64,000 nt of DNA from Euglena gracilis. Its lineage: Eukaryota; Euglenida; Euglenophyceae; Euglenales. Positions 63,297-64,000 of this stretch are shown here, piece by piece. The notes under the pieces are model-generated. The model was not told where the DNA came from. It saw only the letters and a program-made list of their open reading frames with translations, and did not search any database. The DNA lies in contig CP154954.1 of assembly GCA_039621445.1 (NCBI GenBank), positions 61,129,858-61,193,857 on the forward strand, written 5' to 3'. Position 1 is the first letter of the stretch, and each line of letters begins with the position of its first letter. A program made the translations under genes and the position numbers.

Positions 63297-64000
63297 GGGT
63301 TGGGTTTGTCCGAGGGGTTAGGGTCAGGCTGATTTTAGGTCACCCTGAGGGGGTGGTGACTGCTTGGGAAGGCGCTCCAAGTCGCCAGATCTGACCCTCC
63401 TGGGGGGTGATAGGGCAGTGGGGCAAATGGCTAATAGTGCCTGGTTAAGGCACTCCAGTGCTGAAGGTGCTGGAAAGCCTGAAAGGCGGCCATTTTTGAC
63501 CTGATTTTTGGCCCGCGACCCCATAGGTGCTTCAAGGCACTCCAAGACCCACCTCCCTGGGGTTGATCAAACTCAGCTTGGTTAAGTTTCAGCTTTGCCG
63601 ATTCTGAGTATTCAACTGGCCGACTCTGGGATCTCTGTCTAGTTCAGGGCTGCATTCTTCATTTGTATTTCCTTATTTGAATTCCTCATTTGGGCTCACC
63701 TGCATTCCCTTTTTTATTCTTTATTTGGGTGGGGTTTCAAGTTTCCTGGAACATTTTGGGTTTTCTGTTTTGTCGAACATTTCACAACTCTATTTTTTTT
63801 ATGCTGATGCATTACGGACCAACTCATAAATGTGGTTCCAAAGTTTTCAAACATAAATTTAGTTCAAAAGTTCAAGCAGTGAAATTTCTCCCCAAAATCA
63901 GGTGGCAGAAAGGTCTGCAATGCTGGTCTAAATTTGGCTCATTTTTGACTTTTACTTGCAATATCTTTTTTTTTTTACGATTGAACGATGGTTTGGGTCA
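63297..64000. other. end of window, no gene seen
   Basis: GGCACTCCA words recur (63443, 63535) and T-rich sequence follows. Nothing further is supported. Confidence 0.35.

Overview
The window reads as nuclear DNA of a eukaryote, probably a unicellular alga or other protist. It holds one long, intron-rich gene among dense layers of transposable elements. There are no operons or ribosome-binding sites. The retroelement types are Ty3/gypsy with a chromodomain, DIRS-like, and RLE-type non-LTR. Terminal-inverted-repeat elements carry 8- or 9-bp target-site duplications (TSDs). Degenerate telomere-like TTAGGG/TTTAGGG runs occur inside one transposon. Long C/G homopolymers are everywhere. I cannot name the species.

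Region by region: 1-10240 holds the 3' half of a chromovirus pol gene (RNase H, integrase, chromodomain), then a long Pro/Ala/Gln-rich, zinc-finger-like reading frame that changes frame several times. That frame is split by a young non-autonomous LTR element (7105-9500) with identical 279-bp LTRs and a 4-bp TSD. 11225-16800 holds two minus-strand copies of a coiled-coil ORF; the left one is framed by inverted copies of a terminal segment. 18943-21009 is a decayed DIRS-like RT/RNase H with a gag-like ORF. 22316-38069 holds two MULE-like elements with palindrome-rich termini. The first is interrupted by a hAT-like element carrying the 3' end of an RLE-type retrotransposon. The second (about 10.9 kb) carries another RLE-type RT that was itself hit by a small MITE and a second hAT-like element.

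From about 40.5 to 60.2 kb on the plus strand I can assemble an L-type (legume-like) lectin cargo receptor of the ERGIC-53/VIP36 type. It has a signal peptide, a lectin domain in six exons, a coiled-coil stalk in small exons, and two possible membrane-anchor/tail ends. Exon phases agree at most junctions. Its introns are loaded with MITEs, a foldback element and a third MULE-like element beside the last exon. The remainder to 64 kb is repeat-rich and mostly without recognisable genes.

The most unusual signal is a density of micro-hairpins, mostly 5-9 bp stems around 3-4 nt loops. They run through the coding and non-coding parts of the first 11 kb and recur as GGCGCC-type hairpins in the cores of otherwise unrelated MITEs.
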